Positions 34,170-45,284 of a DNA stretch of 64,000 nucleotides are shown here, piece by piece. Below the pieces are notes generated by a model. It did not search any database. It was not told the DNA's origin and was given only the letters and a program-made list of their open reading frames with translations. The DNA is taken from NCBI GenBank assembly GCA_029721435.1, contig CM056573.1, positions 5,447,501 through 5,511,500 on the forward strand, written 5' to 3'. The position numbers and the translations under genes are program-made. The first letter of the stretch is position 1, and each line of letters begins with the position of its first letter. Origin of the DNA: Gymnothorax reevesii. Its lineage: Eukaryota > Chordata > Actinopteri > Anguilliformes > Muraenidae.

Positions 34170-34640
34170 TTTTACATGAAAAGAAAAGATCAGGAGATAT
34201 TGCAGATGACATCACCTGGGCCATCAACACTGCTCTCACTAAAAAAAGCCCAGCAGCGCCTCTACTTCCTCCGGAGACTAAAAAAGGCCGAAATCCCCTC
34301 CTTCAGTCATAACAACATTCTACAGAGGGACAACAGAAAGCATCCAGACCTACTGCATCACTGTCTGGTACGGCAACTGCTCTGCGGCAGACAGTAAAAT
34401 CCTGCAGAGAGTAGTTAGAGCTGCAGAGAAGATCATCGGTGCCCCACTCCCAGCTCTAGCAGTCATTTATAAACACAGACGGGTCAACAAAGTGATGCAC
34501 ATCATGTTGGACCCCTCTCACCCATCCTACCATGCCTCTGTGCTCCTGCCCTCTGATAGGAGGCTGCAGAGCGTCTCAGCAAGATCCTCCAGACAGTGTC
34601 ACGGCTTCTTTCCACAGGCCATCTGAGAAACGAACTCCTG
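34170..34640 (+). pseudogene. LINE reverse transcriptase C-terminus, other family
   Basis: The sequence reads KKAQQRLYFLRRLKKAEIPS, then in a shifted frame ITVWYGNCSAADSKILQRVV, AAEKIIGAPLPAL, DPSHPSY, LLPSDRRLQS and FFPQAI. This is the C-terminal region of a Jockey-superfamily type LINE common in fish and is unlike the L1 block before it. A frame slip lies near 34325. It probably inserted into, or was joined to, the L1 remnant. Confidence 0.8.
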
Positions 34641-35709
34641 CCACAAGCTGCCCCCCCATGCCACTTGTCAGGAACGAAATGAATCAAAAATGCACATGCA
34701 AACTGCACTCAGGGATATGTGGTACTTCACATTTGGTATTATAACTTATCATTATTTATTACTTTTTACGATTGAAATTTTTGATTTATGAGATCATCAG
34801 TGCTGCCCCCTGATTTGCCACAATGTTTTGTTTTTTAAATGTGTTTTAATGTCACTCTTGCTCTTTCTTTTAGAGCTTTTTTAAAGCATTATGATTTTTT
34901 AGAGTATTAGGATATTTATTTCACCTGTTAAACTCTAAAATTTGTCTACAAGGTACTGAGAATTATCATCTGCGGAGAATCGGTATCTCACTTCCGTATA
35001 TGCTGGACAGGGTACGATGGATGTGACAAGAAACTGAACTGAACCGAACTGATCTGAGTCAAGGTCAACAATGAAATGAACACAACAACAGAGTCAATAC
35101 AGAGGGGTTTACTGCACAGTTCAAACCTATAATGGGCATAAAAAACATTCACTAAATATATTTTAAAATGGCTTAAAATCCTGGAGCAACATCCTTAGGA
35201 CAGAAGAGACAAAGATTAACCTGAACCACAATGATGGGAGGAGAGAAATATGAAGGAGGGACGGAGGAACTCATGACTCGAAGAGCAGAACCTCATCTGT
35301 GAAGCATGATCATGTGTGGCCATGCAAGGCTACCAGAGCAATTTGTTCTTTTGCATTTGTTGATGATGTCACTGCTAAGATAAGCAGCAGGATGAGTCCT
35401 GAATAGCACTGGACGGGGTTCTCAAAATCCAAACAGTGAGCCTCTGCTGTGACCAGCGAAGTGCCGTGAGCAGTGATGATGTGCAGTGCTGTGGCGGCAG
35501 CTCGTTTTTCAGAGAGGGAAAGCTCATTTACATCATTACATATGTTTATTTATTTATATGTTAATTCTGCCCTCCGTTCCCTCTCAAGAGAACGGTTTGT
35601 GACCCTGTCGTACCAATTGGGCGTCTTTTCCAAGGACTTGACCAGCGTCCTCTCAATGGCCAGCAGAGTTAGGCTGCTTAAACGGACTTGGCCCATTGTG
35701 TTGCGGGTG
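34641..35709. other. unassigned sequence
   Basis: The first part may be the 3' untranslated end of the LINE at 34170. No gene or repeat boundary is recognised in the rest. Confidence 0.4.
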
Positions 35710-35712
35710 TAA

Positions 35713-37565
35713 CCCGGGATTTACACCAGATGCATGTTCAGTCCGCCTCCACCCTACTGCTTGTTTGCTGCGTGCATTGCCATCTGTCAATTTACACCGA
35801 TTGCGTCTTTGCTATGTAACAGCGCCGGATGGCTACCGTGGCGAGACCAATGAGCAAGCCTGACGAGATCACATGGTAATTACAAAATCCCGTGCGATAG
35901 CCGAGACAAATGATACATGTTGCCTTAAGTGCAACTACAAACAGGCAACAGCCTTGGTTCTTTACTGAAAGGGTTAAGGAACCCTTTGTTTTTTGAGAGT
36001 TTGTGCTTCTACTATGGATAGAAATAAATGTTCTTGATTTCCTGTTTGTGTTGGGTTTGTCATTTGTTTGGGAAGTGTTCTGTCGAAAAATTTAGACTAC
36101 ATATTTTCTCTCTTTGGTTGCTATCCTAGCCCACAATCTGAACTATTGCCAACACGGATTTTGAAAATGAACCGTATCTTTGAATTTGTGTCTGTGTACC
36201 GATTGATCTGCTATGTTGAAGTGTTTGTGCTGCGGCATCGGGCAAAAAAAGGAGTCTTGCAGATCTGCTGCACACGGCTACGCTTCACCGGAGCTGGGAC
36301 TGTGAGGTACGGTACGGGAACTACTCACGAGACACAGAAATTCAAAAAACGTATGCCTTTAATGGAGTCCAAGTCAAAGCCACAGGAATTGCCAAGCCAC
36401 AATCTAAATCCAAAAACAGTGTCGACTAGACAGGCAGGGGTCAGAACCAGTAAGACCAGCAGAAGTACAAAAACGATAGGCAAAAAGTCGTAGTCGATGA
36501 ACAAAGCCAAGGTTCATACATAGGGTATCCAAACACAGAAATCATGGTCATACAAAAATGGGTCGAAATCCAGAAAGACAAAAACAATACAAAAAGGGCA
36601 ATGGCAAGAATTAAGGTCGGGCAATCCAGTAGAAAAGAAACAATACTCAATGGCATACGAGGCGCTCTGCACAAAGAAGTATTGATCAACGTTCTGATAA
36701 GGAGCTGGCTGTGAAAAGACTGCTTAAATAGACGAGAGGGAAGTCACATGCTATGCAGGAATCAGGTGTAATGGACAGACTAATTACAACAGGAGAATCA
36801 CATGAGGGAAACCCTAACCACGAAAATTAGCGAAAGCCAAGACACGGACGGGAATCACACAGACAGCCTATGACATTTAAAAAGCTCCGGTCAGGGAGTT
36901 CTAAGTGCACAGATAACGAGTGCAGGAAAGTAATTAAGCATGTGCGAGAGATCTCGCTGAAACTCAGGAGAAGACAGGAACAGCTGAGCAAGAGGCGGAG
37001 ATTAGAACAGGGCGATTGCTGAGAGGGAATTAGTCTAAATTAGTAGCGGTGCAACTTTACAGATTTAACTATTGTGCTCATTAGTAGGTAAGTAATCTAC
37101 CTCTATATACATGGATTAGTTATGTTAGTAGACTATGATGCAAAATACAAATGTTGGTCTTGTTAGTGATCAGAACAGAAAGATGAAGGAAGTAAATGAG
37201 AATCGAAGGAATATTTTAAACTCCGGAATTCATTTAAATCACCCGAAGTCAGGGGGCGCGCAGACGGGGAAGACGGACTGAACCAACTAGATCACAAGAC
37301 AAGGGAGACAAGTGCAATGGAACTGAAACATGGAATGAACTAAAAACTTGAGTATAACAATAACCAAAAAGAATAAATAAAAGACAAAATCATGTACTCA
37401 GAACATAAACATGACAACAAGGCAGAATCACAACAGGGACGGACGAGAAATGCAATGTAGTGGATCTGATGTAAACACACTCATTGACTAAAGTGAATCC
37501 TAAAATATGCGCTGAACTTGGCGGAGCGCAGATAGACCAAACTCGCATCTGGTGAAAACTGGGGG
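35713..37565. mobile_element. Harbinger-type MITE (TAA TSD) carrying a solo LTR
   Basis: The ends CCCGGGATTTACACCAGATGC and, inverted, CCCCCAGTTTTCACCAGATGC are flanked by TAA at 35710-35712 and 37566-37568, as expected for PIF/Harbinger. Removing the LTR and one TSD copy leaves about 715 bp. The second copy at 52222-52560 runs straight through the LTR insertion point, which proves the boundaries. No transposase is encoded. Confidence 0.82.
36301..37435 (-). mobile_element. solo LTR, 1135 bp, TSD GGGAC
   Basis: On the minus strand the LTR starts TGTTGTGATTCTGCCTTG and ends CCGTACCTCACA. GGGAC duplications flank it at 36296-36300 and 37436-37440. The related MITE at 52.2 kb lacks this segment. 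On the minus strand a TATTTAAG box (near 36726) and ATTAAAGG (near 36360) could be the promoter and poly(A) signal. Its first 20 bases resemble the start of the LTR at 4837 (TGTTGGGATTCTGCC), so the two may be distantly related. No internal genes remain. Confidence 0.88.
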
Positions 37566-37568
37566 TAA

Positions 37569-39317
37569 GACTTGAATAAATGAACGAACTAACAAAACTA
37601 TATTAAACTCGAAAAAGGAAATGTGAGAATGAAGTTAAACTGAAACAAGGAAACGCTATAATTGTTTTATTTACAGTGTTTGAATGTTTCCTTTAATATT
37701 TCCACTACTGAGTCTGCACTTTTTTCATTCGCATTTACACATATTAGTCCACCACATTTGGAGTTGTCAGGCAACGTTCAACAAGTGTGAAACTGAGAGA
37801 AAGAAACAGATATTTTTATCAATTAATCTCCAAAAAGAGAATCGTCACACATCCAGGTATAAAAATCAGACAGAATGCCAGGATAACATTAATTACGCAG
37901 TCAGCCCCAAACAAAATGCTTAATGCATTTCGAATAAGACAAGCCTAAGGCATCAGAATATATGGACTCTGCAATGCTCAGTATACAGCTGCAAGCTATT
38001 ATGGACCACATGATGGACCATCCTCATCTTCAGTGGCCTCAGGAAGATGGGAGTTGTCCACAACTGATCTTAATCAATGCAACAGTGTGCTCATGCTGAA
38101 AACTTTATGACACAAGCAAATTTGATCGGTATTTCCCAAGCAGAATCTTTCCCCCAAAACAGAATCATCATGTGAAAAGTGTGCTTCAGTTTGTACAGTT
38201 TAAGTCATTATGACATGATTTTTGTTGGCTTTTGTTGCAGAAAGCTTGTGAATAGACCTGGGGGCACCAGTTGAACGGTTGAGGGCTTTGCAGACCTAAG
38301 CTTCAGTTGTCTATGAAATTAATTTCTTGCTGTGGTGTGGGAATATTTCAATTGCCTGTGCAGAACAAATCTGCTCCGAATTCAGTTCTTTTTTTTTTTT
38401 CCACCTCCGCAGATGTATGTGTAACCCAGGGGTATTTCTGGACCATCTACCTACATCATCATCACCAAGACCATACAGGTACCACACAAATCACCTGGAA
38501 TCAAGACAGAGACGAGACTCAGTTTCACCGGAAATGTATGAAAAAGAGCATCCAAAATTAGAAGCAGAAATAATCCTGAAAGGGAAAGCTAAGAGGGATT
38601 TGATCACAACAAAGCAGCAAATGACCACTACCTTATAAAAAGGATTTTTTATTGAACAATGATTTAACACACAGGAATATCAAAACACCAACCGAACCCA
38701 TGTCCAACAACCAGCCCCAACTACAGGAGGCTTATTAGGGTGAAGCGCTGCCTGGAGGAGGAAAAGGGTAAGTTAAACCTACTCAGCATTGAAGAATACG
38801 AGATGCAGACACGCTCACTTCAGTACTCACAAATTATCGCGCTGTGCTCGTATGATACGCTGCAAACTTGTGAAAAATAGTGACGTGATTACAGCATATA
38901 TATCACTGCACATACGCATCCACATTCAGTGACGAAAGTGAATAGTGTCCCGCCCCCAGGTTCCCCACAGGAATAAATGTCTATGTTTCTGATATAAAGT
39001 ACGTTAAAAGCCGCGAACCAAATTAGATAATTACCAGTTAGCTCGTTCACAATTGCAGCATACCCAAACATCCGCCAAAAGTTTCACATCAAGCAATTCA
39101 TACGCATGAAATAACCCAGCAAAAAGAATAAAGCTAAACAGCAGATTGCTACAGAAAACACCTGAAACAGGGCAAACAAATAACAGAGATCATGACGGGT
39201 ATGAGCATTACTGGTCACAGCGGTATAGTATGTAATCTCTAAAATCATATTACCTCTGCAAAATACTGTTCACTCCCGCGAAGCGGAGAAAGAGGAAAAA
39301 ACTCGCAAAACGTCTTC
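37569..39317. other. unassigned sequence
   Basis: No named feature. A run of T lies at 38389-38401. The right part may include the 3' untranslated region or LTR of the gypsy fragment that follows, but I found no second copy to prove it. Confidence 0.4.
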
Positions 39318-39989
39318 CTACGTCTTGTGGTTCGACATAGAGCCGTCACGGCAGTAACATGCTCTCTGCCTATCTTCAGAAGAGGGATGCTTCATGGTTG
39401 AGGCCAGGGAACCCACAGGAACGGATGTCAACAGCCCACCATGACAACTAGGGAGATGTAAATCTATGAGTGGTTCCTCAGGGGCATAAGAGTGGACTTC
39501 AGGAATCAGGCAAGAGTCAAGTGAGCTGTGGACTACAACTTCAGGCAAGACCAGACACAAATCATATTCTCCTTCACCTGAGGCCGGGCCATCACACCTC
39601 TCTACTGGTGTTAAGCTCCCCGATGCTGGAATCGCCCTGGGGACACCGTTAGAGCTAGAACTGTCAAGTTTAATTTCCCAAGAATGTCTCACCTGATCAG
39701 GGTGGGCCAAAGGTGCTATGATGTAGACCTGAATCCTCCCCAGGTACCTTTAAAACCTGATAAACCACCAAACTCCACTTGTCCTGGATATTGTTACGGC
39801 CTCTTATGCTGTAGTGCCTCATGTAGACGTGCTGCCCCTCTATCAAAGGCTCATCTCTGACTTTTACATCATGCTGCCCCTTACACTTATCTGCTGCAGC
39901 TTTTAGGCGTTGCCTTGCTCCTTCAAAAGCAGTGGGCAGCCTAGCCTGATGTTCAGTTACCCAGTCACATACTTAGCCAGGCCTTGGTT

Positions 39990-40744
39990 CTTCCACCCGC
40001 CCTAGAAGAAAGTCTATTGATAGCTAGGGTTCTTGACCAAACATCAAGTAATAAGGAGACTCACCGGTGGACTGCTGTGGGGTGCTGTTATAATGAAACA
40101 ACACCTGGGGCAGGTAGGAGGCCCAATCTCTCTTCTTAGTGCACGGCAGAGTATGGAGCAGGTCATGTAGGGTACGATTAAAATGCTCACACTGAGCATT
40201 CCCTCTAGGGTGATAGGGTGTTGTGCGCGACTTTTCCACGCCATAGAGATCACACACTTGCTGAATGAGCGCACTCTCAAAACTTCTCCCTTGATCAGAA
40301 TGGATTTGACTAGGCACCCCAAAACGAAAAAAATCACTCCTAGATCAGAACTCTGGCTACTGTGGTGGCACGCTGAACCCTTGTGGTAATAGCTTGCATA
40401 TACTTTGAGAATACATCTGTCATGACAAGAATGTTCTCCAGGCCATTTTGACAGGGCTCCAAGACATTTAAGTCCAAGGCTAAAATTGGATTCGGCTTAC
40501 CAGCAAGGAGATGCCCCGTAGGGGCACGAATTTGTGGCCCCGGGTGTTTAGCCACCACACACCTCTCACATGCTTGGCATCCCTGCTGGACATCATGGGT
40601 CATCCCTGGCCAATAACATCTTTCCCTGACCAACTCCAAGGTGCGGGAGCAGCCCTGATGGCCAAGTTCCTCATGCAGAGTTTTCAGCAGCCCCTCACTG
40701 TCTGGCTGGTAGACCTGACGATACAGCACTCCATTCCTTTGCAC
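39990..40744 (-). pseudogene. gypsy integrase, broken
   Basis: The N-terminal zinc-binding domain is visible: H in LHEELGHQGCSRTLEL and the Cys pair in CQACERCVVAKH. The core has LALDLNVLEP (first Asp), IHSDQGRSFES (second Asp) and YHPRGNAQCEHFNRTL (Glu). All catalytic residues are kept. The two halves are in different frames, broken near 40330. The end of the core reads FHYNSTPQQSTGESPYYLMF, as usual for gypsy integrases. This enzyme normally inserts the cDNA of the element into the host genome. Confidence 0.88.
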
Positions 40745-40999
40745 TACTCGGTCACACTGCCAGATTAATTCTAACAGGACCTTAGAGGCCTGTCTCCGTT
40801 CGTGAGCACTGGGGCCCTTCCATCATTCTCAGAACTCTCGGAACTGACCAATTACCACATCCGATGCCTGCAGAGACTGCAATTCACTTAGGGAGTAGGA
40901 GGGTAATGCAGAGACTAAGGCTTGAGCAGCCTGTACTGGCAGTTGCTGAGCAATAATATGTTGCAGAAACTGTGGCACTGAAGTCCCAGGAGCAATCGT

Positions 41000-41300
41000 A
41001 TCCAGAGACAAGCTACCCTCATCTGTAGGGGGCTGCCTAGAAAGAGCATCTGCATTTGCATTACACCAGCCAAGCCTTCTCCATCTTCACCTTCAACCCC
41101 TCTTGTTGCAAACATACAATACCACCTCCAACCATTGTACATGTTCTTCTACAGTAGAAGGAAACACAATTACATCATCAAGGTACAGCATTGTAATTCT
41201 GGGCACCAAACATAAACTCCATTAACCTTTGAAAAGTACTTGGAGCATTGCACAATCCAAATGGCATACGATTCCATTCAAATAACCAAACGAGGTACAA
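41000..41300 (-). pseudogene. gypsy reverse transcriptase and RNase H remnants
   Basis: RMPFGLCNAPSTFQRLMEF and the catalytic box YLDDVIVFP show the palm of a gypsy reverse transcriptase. Shortly downstream, ANADALSRQPP marks the end of an RNase H domain. The roughly 200 codons that should lie between are deleted. Frames are shifted between blocks. Confidence 0.82.
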
Positions 41301-42595
41301 AAGGCAGTTTTATAGTTGTCGTTCTCCATGACTGGACAATGACAATGCCATGACAATGTTGGATGAATCATCTTTTATTTTCATCACCTTTACTCCAGTT
41401 ACCCTGCTTGGGTGGAAGCTGCTGTATGGAAGAACTGTGGAAGGGAAAGTTTGATCTGGGTGCTGATCAAAGCTTTTCGGTGTTGGCGATCTCATTCTTC
41501 ATGCTTGCAAATATTACAGCCTAAAAGACGGAATATTGATTAACTTCTGATGAGGACAACTTCACCTCAAGGACAGAAAAACTGGGTTCTGCACCACTAT
41601 TGCACAGCTGAGAGAGCTCTCTCGTTGGCCCTCAGGTTTCCACTGTAAAATACCTATATGTTTCTGACACAGATTAAGTGCTGTACTGAAAGCAAATTCC
41701 ACCAACCTGGTTGTGTGGTCATTAATAAACGATGATGATGAAAAGTTGCCACTTTAGTTTTTTCTTGGAACCTTTGTCTGACCGTGCAAGTGATGACACA
41801 TCAAATTGATTAACTGCAGTCAAGAAGCTTCGTAGCGCTGTATCGGCTGTTTGGCTGTTTGTAGCAGCAGACAGATTGGCCATCCGTGCCTACATGAATG
41901 GGAAATCTCCACCCTTAAAAAGTAATTAAAAAAAAAAAGAATTTGTTTCAAAACCTAACACGCTTTCAGTACCGATTCAGGCTAAATCCTAATTTAATAC
42001 CAGAAATTGAAACAAATGCACATCCTCATTCTCAAAAATGATTGACTGAAGATGATTTTGTTTGGCTCACTCTATCAACAATTTCTCGCTCACATTCTGT
42101 CTGTTCACAATGTGCTGTAATCATTTTAACAGTACTATATTTGACTGTGTATACTATATATATAGTCATATGGAATAATGTGAAGCTGCTACCGGTCCAT
42201 TATTTATAAAACAGAGGCTTATTTTCACTAAAAAATGATCTACACTCAGCAAAGAGTAATTTGTATTCAGAAAAAAATACCTTTATCATAGCTAAATTAG
42301 CTAGATATAGACTATGTAGAATTTCTCGACAATGATCTCGACAACGATACCAAAATTGTTATGGTAACTATACCCTGAAGTCAAAAGTTAAAAGATAAAA
42401 AAAACATACATTTCCACATTGCAACGTAATTATATGCCATCCTTATTCTATATTTGCTTCTTCCAGCACTTCAGTAAAGGTCAGACTATCATACTACCAT
42501 ACCTAGACTGAGTCAAATATTTAAATCCAAGGCCAGGCTTTTACGGAAATAAAATTGATCATTTACTCAAAAATAAATTAATAAATAAAAAACTG
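41301..42595. other. unassigned AT-rich sequence
   Basis: The first 200 bases may be further decayed gypsy sequence. The rest shows no gene or repeat boundary. Short runs of A and AT-rich DNA dominate. Confidence 0.4.
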
Positions 42596-43725
42596 ATGCT
42601 AGAAAATGAATGAATGAATGAGTTTGTTGTCATTGTTACAGAATAACAACGAGATTGGTTTGGAGAGAAAGTGCTCCGGGCCGCTGCAACGTGCGTCGTG
42701 CTGCCAACTCCATTCTTCTTCGAAAAATTAAAGGTTAAACATATTGAAGACATCAGACATAATATACACATCAGGTTTATAACACGACTCACAGGAAACG
42801 CGTGGGAATTTTTTCAGGGGAATGGGGGGGGGGGAGAGAGATGGGGGATGAAGGGATTAAATGCAGGAGGGCAGCCTTGGCAGAGTCCAGAGTCCTTATC
42901 AGGGGCAGAATGTTCTGTCCTTGTCAGAGGGATAAGAAAGTTGTAGATGTTCAGTGTGAGACTGAGGCCGACAGAGGGAGACGCGGGGGAGGTGGGGGGG
43001 CTGAATTCTATTTCAATTTTGGGTGGAACAAGCAATTTTGATTGATCCGCTATTCATTTTGTACATTTTTTACTTCACACTTCAGGGCCACCAGTTCTCC
43101 CATCTGCTCTCCCATCCTCTCGTCCAGTCTCTTGCCCAAATTCACAGTCAAACACACAAACTCCCCACACTGACTCAAAACAGCGTCCATCTTTCTGTGC
43201 ATTTCTGCAGATGATCCCAGAGTCTTTTTGAGCAACTCACCATTCTCCGATACTCCACTGAAGCGCTCCATAATAATTTCGGTGCTAGGCAGCGCGTTGG
43301 CCATTTTTCTCGCTCCCAGCTTGCGTACTTTGCGGTAGATCAGAGCAACTCCCATGCCACTTAAGAGAAATCCCGTCACCATAAATCCAAAAAGATAAAC
43401 ATCCTCCACGTCTTCAAGGGATAGTGCCGCCAGACAAAGAACTTTCCATCTCGACCACGCGTCCCGAACGTAGCCAGCAGCAAAAGTCCCATCCGGGCAG
43501 CGCGGCTCACCAGGTGCTCCGCTTCTCGGTGAAAATATTTTGTCAATCGCATTCAGGGACCAGCTAATTAATTCCATCTTTACTTGAAGAGCCTCAGAAG
43601 CAGACGGAAGGTCCAAAAAAAAGGAAAGGGGGGGTAACAGGACAAAACAGGACACAGAAAGAAGACGCAGGCAGGAGCAGAGATAGAGTGCGACTGCTCT
43701 CCTCAGAAGGCGGAACAATAAAAAA
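42596..43725 (-). mobile_element. retroposon-like unit with one ORF and ATTC-repeat tail
   Basis: Read on the minus strand: a pyrimidine-rich leader (43725 to about 43580), one open frame, a GC-rich 3' region with a C run, then AATCTCGTTGTTATTCTGTA, ACAATGACAACAAACTC and an (ATTC)n tail at 42603-42622. Ends of the form ACAATGACAATAAA plus a short repeat tail are usual for teleost LINEs and their passengers. No reverse transcriptase is present. The 5' limit is a guess. An AT-rich candidate TSD (AATAAAAAA) is weak. Retroposition is an inference from the tail. Confidence 0.5.
43050..43577 (-). CDS. unrecognised single-pass membrane protein
   Basis: The frame is open for 222 codons (43718-43050). 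I prefer the internal Met at 43577, which has a strong Kozak context (AAGATGG) after a pyrimidine-rich leader, giving 175 residues. From there, a soluble head includes EPRCPDGTFAAGYVRDAWSR. A membrane segment follows at about residues 60-81 (VYLFGFMVTGFLLSGMGVAL), then a basic stop (YRKVRKLGARK). The C-terminal 90 residues look helical and partly coiled-coil, ending ERMGEQMGELVALKCEVKNV. The upstream in-frame stretch is hydrophobic (LYLCSCLRLLSVSCFVLLPP), and a longer form starting at 43718 could carry it as a signal sequence. I do not recognise the family. Confidence 0.5.
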   Translation of the reverse strand: MELISWSLNAIDKIFSPRSGAPGEPRCPDGTFAAGYVRDAWSRWKVLCLAALSLEDVEDVYLFGFMVTGFLLSGMGVALIYRKVRKLGARKMANALPSTEIIMERFSGVSENGELLKKTLGSSAEMHRKMDAVLSQCGEFVCLTVNLGKRLDERMGEQMGELVALKCEVKNVQNE

Positions 43726-44032
43726 TCTTATTCCAACTGGCTGCACATAACTGTTTTAATCCCCTTTCTTACAGCCAGTCTACTGTTAAGCTGTACATAA
43801 GCTATAGGTGAGCTATAGGTGAGAATCCTCTTTCCCATCCCCAAGACTGCAGAAACACCAAGCATATGAAAAAGATTAATGAAGTATTTATTAACATGTT
43901 TACCAGCAGTCATTTTCCTTTAAAAAGACCAACAATCTCCAGATTGGACTAAGCCAACATAACAAAGAATTTAAGGAAATAGAATTTGCGAACCTCACCA
44001 AGAATCAAAGGACATCAACTACCCTACCTCCC
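43726..44032. other. unassigned sequence
   Basis: A 61-codon minus-strand frame (43728-43913) has no motif. This stretch could be the 5' part of the retroposon-like unit or flanking DNA. Confidence 0.4.
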
Positions 44033-44036
44033 TTAA

Positions 44037-45280
44037 AGCTGCAGTTGGAAACTTTGAGCAGAGTGAGGACTGGGCATAAAAATATGAAAAAATGGAACTT
44101 TCAGATCCCTCCCCCTCCTGTCTTCACTGCACTCCTGCCCTAAGACCCTCCCCCAGAAGGCTGCCGCGTGCACGCGAGCTGTTATGCATGTGACCAAGTA
44201 GCCGAGGATAGACATTGCTGTTGTGAACAGTCAACACTGCTGGCCAACAAATGAGCAGAAATAAATAAAGTTGACATGAAAAGTAATCTACCGCTGTATG
44301 TATTCAGTAAAAACCCAGCACACACCTATTTCAGTAAGTTACCTGTTTTTTTGAGTACAGAAACTGTTGTGAATCCTGCTGAATGGCCAGTAAACCATGT
44401 ATGACAGCATTTAGCTGTGAGAGCACAGAAACGTTACTCACATTTATGAGGACAACAACACAACCAATAAGACTGCCAGGTCACTTCATATAGATGTTTT
44501 CTGCTACTATTGACTAGAACGATGCCAGTAACGTTAGCCCTAGCATCGGAAACAAGCTAATGTTAGCTCAACTGCAACATCACAGTAATATCACAAGCAC
44601 TACAGGGCACTGTAACAATTACAAGCCGCTGGCTATTAAAACAGCAACTGTGCTTATAAGCAACGTTCACTCGCTTATTTGCAGAGCATTGCGGAGCAAA
44701 AATGAATCAACGAATAAAGCAGGGGTTTACCTGTCAAGCAGAAAAGTCGCCAACAATGAAGTCGGTTTTTAATCCTTCCAGATCCTGGAGTTCCCTCCAC
44801 TTCAGAAAAGCTACTCCGATGTTCACTCTGGTTTCATCCCGGGCTTTGTCTAATTCTTTCTTTTGTGCTTTTTTTTCTTCCGGCTTCCTCTTCTTGTCTT
44901 AGCCGTGTGTGCTGTTGTCGGTAACGGAGGCATCGGTATTTTTTTTCTTCGCTGATGGTTGTTGTTGCGTCATTAGTTTCTCTAATCTCCTGAACCCTCT
45001 CTCGGAGATATGAGCTTGACTGAGCACTGGCGTGAAGTGAGGAGGAAGGGGGAGGGGGCTGTCCACAGCGTGTGCGTGTGCACTGTTTGACGTCTGTCAG
45101 ACACCATTCTGGCTCTAATTGGTTCTTTTTGGTCGGACCGAACAATTCTTTTAAATTGCAGTAGGAGCAGTAGGTAGGGTTAAAGGTTTTATGTAGGTAG
45201 GTAGTTTTATGTGATACTGTCTGTACACAGTGAAAGTTTTAGCAAAAATGTTACTTTTATAAGACTTACCAACTGCAGCT
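44037..45280. mobile_element. TTAA-flanked non-autonomous DNA transposon
   Basis: The ends AGCTGCAGTTGG and CCAACTGCAGCT are perfect 12-bp inverted repeats flanked by TTAA at 44033-44036 and 45281-45284. TTAA duplication is typical of Kolobok and piggyBac elements. The subterminal zones on both sides carry CCCTCCCCC-like text in inverse orientation (44111-44118 and 45047-45056). A minus-strand frame at 44834-45145, rich in charged residues, has no transposase motif. At 1244 bp it is probably a non-autonomous derivative. Confidence 0.8.
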
Positions 45281-45284
45281 TTAA

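Larger units (their letters stand above)
39318..41300 (-). mobile_element. Ty3/gypsy pol fragment in the usual domain order
   Basis: On the minus strand the blocks run reverse transcriptase (41300 to about 41130), RNase H end (about 41070-41030), integrase zinc-binding domain (40744 down), integrase core (to 40024), then a C-terminal tail to 39318. This RT-RNaseH-INT order is standard for Ty3/gypsy and contrasts with the element at 58-62 kb. A deletion has removed most of RNase H. No LTR pair is recognised. Confidence 0.85.

Noticed and set aside
36068..36493. 141-codon frame as a gene
   Set aside because: It crosses the left boundary of the solo LTR at 36301.
36301..36875. Shorter LTR ending at CCTATGACA
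   Set aside because: Ends of the TG...CA form exist, but no TSD. The longer span to 37435 has a perfect GGGAC duplication and is confirmed by the LTR-free copy at 52.2 kb.
43050..43718. Retroviral envelope fragment
   Set aside because: It has a membrane helix and helical text, but no cysteine-rich fusion-type motif, cleavage site or adjoining LTR and pol.
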